From: Clostridiales bacterium UBA7044
GTDB lineage: Bacteria; Bacillota; Clostridia; Oscillospirales; Oscillospiraceae
Direction: 5' to 3'
Length of the DNA: 13,800 bases
Assembly: GCA_002493965.1 (NCBI GenBank)
Contig: DLAP01000029.1
Span: 18,670-32,469 of the forward strand
The translations under genes were made by a program, and so were the position numbers. The notes beneath the pieces are model-generated. The model saw only the letters and a program-made list of their open reading frames with translations, did no database searches and had not been told where the DNA came from. Shown here piece by piece: positions 12,014 through 13,800 of this stretch (the stretch's first letter is position 1; each line of letters starts with the position of its first letter).

Positions 12014-13762
12014 TCAACTCTCCGGCTTCTTTTCCGCGTTCAGTTCGTCCACCACAATATCGGCGTAGGGATTGCAGATCACGGTTTTGTAGGTGTGGTA
12101 AATGACCATACCGGGTTTGCCGTTTGGAATTTTCTTCACCTGCTTCACCGTCGTTACATCCACCGGAATGTTTTGTCCACCCGTGGCTTCGGAATAGAAA
12201 GCGGCCAGCTGGGCAGCCTGGGTGACGGTATCGTCGGTTGGGGCGGTCCCGTTGCAAGAGATGATGACGTGGGCGCCGTGGACCTTGGAGGCGTGGCACC
12301 AGATGTCGTCCTTTCGGGCGGATTTGAAGGTCAGCTCTTCGTTCTGCTTGTTGTTCCGGCCAACGGTTATGGGATAGCCGTCGGTGGATTCAAAGCGCAT
12401 GGGGGAGACCTTGGCGCTCTTCATTTTCCGCCTGCCCACGTCCGGGCGCAGGTAGCCGCCCTCCTGTAATTCCCGGCGGATTTCCTCCAGTTCCCCCTCG
12501 GTTCCCGCCCGGTTCAGTTCCTCCAGAACGCTTTTCAGGTAGCTCAGCTCATTCTCGCCCAGGGCGATCTGATGGGTCAGCTCCTTCTCTGCGTTCTTCA
12601 TCCGGGCGTAGTCCTTGTAGAATTTGGCAGCGTTACCCTGGGGGGACAGGGTGGGACTGAGAGGAATCTCAATGAGGGACATGTTTTCATCGTAGAAGTC
12701 CTCACACGCCACCTTGGTCTGGCCCTTCACGATCCGGTGGAGATTGGCGGTGAGGATATCCCCCAACTGGCGAAGCCGCTCCCGGTCGTAGGTGGCCGTC
12801 AGCTCCTTCTCCTGAATGGCCAGCTTCCGGCTCAAGCGGGTGCAGAGATTCTGCACGGTCTTCCGGACGGACTGGCTCTTCTGACGCATGGCGTCCTTCC
12901 GGTCCCGTAGCGTATAGTAGCTGTCAAGCAATGCGCTGAAGGATTCCGCCTGCTGGCAATCGCCATACTGCTTTATGGGGCAGAAGGCAAACTGCTTTGG
13001 GGTGCCGTCGGGCAGGGCATAGTAATAGGGAGCGGGGTGATTGAGATTTTCCTGAAAGAACCGGCCCAATTTTTCCCCGGTGATTTCCACGTCACACCCC
13101 GTCACCCGGGCGTCCACGTCCCCGGCGGCGTACAATGCCGCCTCCCGGCATACCAAGGGGGAAAGGCCACCCAAAGCGTCCATCAGCCGGTCAGCCAGCA
13201 CATCCGCCCCCGCTTCCCGAAGCAGGGCAGGATAATCCGCCTGCCTGGGGTCACGCTTTTCCACCGGCTCCGGAAGCTGGTATTTAAGGCCGGGCAGCGC
13301 CGCCCGTCTGGCGCTCTCGTCCAGGCCGATCCGGCGCAGGCAGTCGATAATCCGCCCGTCGGGGTCCAGCAGGTACAGGTTGCAGGTCCGGCCCATCAGC
13401 TCCGCTGCCAGGGTCTTCTGAACCGGGTAGCCCATTTCGTCGGTGCAGTCGAAGACAAAAAAGGCCGCCCGCTCCATGGGAAGCTGGGTAATTTCCGCCA
13501 GTCTCGCTCCCAACAGGTGCTTGCGCAGGAGCATACAGAACATAGGCGGCTCCGACGGATTTTCCGGAGAGACGCTGGTTAAATGAAGCCGGGGCGCAGT
13601 GGGGTTGGGGGCAAACAGCAGCTTTTCCCGGCTCTCCCTGCCCCGGATATGGAGGATCAGCAGATCCCGGCTGGGCTGGTGGATCTTATCCACCCGTCCG
13701 CCCAGACATTTTTCCCGAACCTCCGTCAGAACGGCGGACAAAAATACTGCGTCAAAAGCCAT
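12014..13762 (-). CDS. rqcH: NFACT-family ribosome quality control protein RqcH
   Basis: This 582-aa protein is of the Rqc2/NEMF/RqcH family. It binds stalled 50S subunits carrying peptidyl-tRNA and directs C-terminal alanine tailing of the nascent chain. The N-terminal NFACT-N domain has MAFDAVFL with D4, KLLFAPNPTAPRLHLT (47-62), an ER pair at 97-98 where a DR pair is usual, and AELMGRTCNLYLLD (120-133). Middle helices and coiled coils (about 275-435) include LSPTLSPQGNAAKFYKDYARMK. The C-terminal NFACT-R domain (about 450-575) has GYPITVGRNNKQNEELTF and DIWCHASKVHGAHVII (486-501). Many older annotations call this a fibronectin-binding protein. Length matches the family. ATG 13760-13762 has AAGGAG upstream; the promoter is at or beyond the right edge. 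Confidence 0.92.
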   Translation of the reverse strand: MAFDAVFLSAVLTEVREKCLGGRVDKIHQPSRDLLILHIRGRESREKLLFAPNPTAPRLHLTSVSPENPSEPPMFCMLLRKHLLGARLAEITQLPMERAAFFVFDCTDEMGYPVQKTLAAELMGRTCNLYLLDPDGRIIDCLRRIGLDESARRAALPGLKYQLPEPVEKRDPRQADYPALLREAGADVLADRLMDALGGLSPLVCREAALYAAGDVDARVTGCDVEITGEKLGRFFQENLNHPAPYYYALPDGTPKQFAFCPIKQYGDCQQAESFSALLDSYYTLRDRKDAMRQKSQSVRKTVQNLCTRLSRKLAIQEKELTATYDRERLRQLGDILTANLHRIVKGQTKVACEDFYDENMSLIEIPLSPTLSPQGNAAKFYKDYARMKNAEKELTHQIALGENELSYLKSVLEELNRAGTEGELEEIRRELQEGGYLRPDVGRRKMKSAKVSPMRFESTDGYPITVGRNNKQNEELTFKSARKDDIWCHASKVHGAHVIISCNGTAPTDDTVTQAAQLAAFYSEATGGQNIPVDVTTVKQVKKIPNGKPGMVIYHTYKTVICNPYADIVVDELNAEKKPES

Positions 13763-13800
13763 TTGGTGCTCCTTACTTTAATACTAAAACCTAATAAAAC

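Overview
The window looks like a chromosomal, mostly housekeeping segment of a Gram-positive anaerobe of the class Clostridia, most likely a gut Oscillospiraceae/Ruminococcaceae-type bacterium. This is inference from several signs: GC-rich coding DNA with AT-rich promoters, AGGAGG-type ribosome sites, sigma-A promoters (some with extended -10 TGnTATAAT), a homodimer-type glycyl-tRNA synthetase, an RqcH/NFACT protein, SLH surface domains, a DUF6440 protein, and a cluster of the short palindromic repeats common in gut Clostridia. No phage, transposase, CRISPR array, rRNA or tRNA gene is visible.

Layout. (1) 1-1379, minus strand: a PlsC-family acyltransferase, then glyQS with its own promoter. 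glyQS runs off the left edge and carries an apparent one-base frameshift near 135-160. (2) 1479-4699, plus strand: a polytopic membrane protein overlapping cca (tRNA CCA-adding enzyme), then a secreted metallo-beta-lactamase-fold lipoprotein with an Ada-like zinc tail. (3) 4743-5580, plus: a MerR/TipAS-type regulator behind a promoter with a 19-bp spacer, closed by a strong terminator. (4) 5611-5846: three copies of a palindromic element, followed by a minus-strand DUF559 nuclease-like gene (5848-6210). (5) 6368-7546, plus: an exported Ig/cadherin-like plus SLH surface protein. (6) 7586-9284, minus: an operon of NfeD, an SPFH/band-7 protein and a DUF6440 protein. (7) 9285-9776: an AT-rich gap of about 490 bases with several hairpins and a promoter plus leader for the next gene. 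(8) 9777-11150, plus: a COG2509-type FAD-dependent dehydrogenase. (9) 11234-11981, minus: a zinc-ribbon membrane protein and a DUF2085 protein in the same reading frame, separated only by TAA plus one codon. (10) 12014-13762, minus: rqcH.

How the genes fit together. Translation and RNA maintenance are represented by glyQS, cca and rqcH. Envelope functions are represented by PlsC, the 253-aa membrane protein, the MBL lipoprotein, the SLH protein, NfeD with SPFH, and DUF2085 with the zinc ribbon. Convergent gene pairs are separated by shared, probably bidirectional terminators (7553-7578 and 11171-11203). Divergent pairs share short promoter regions. I did not find a convincing new multi-gene defence or biosynthetic system. 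The points most worth a second look are the in-frame stop between the zinc-ribbon and DUF2085 genes, the structured AT-rich gap upstream of the FAD dehydrogenase, the palindromic repeat cluster, the MerR promoter and the glyQS frameshift.
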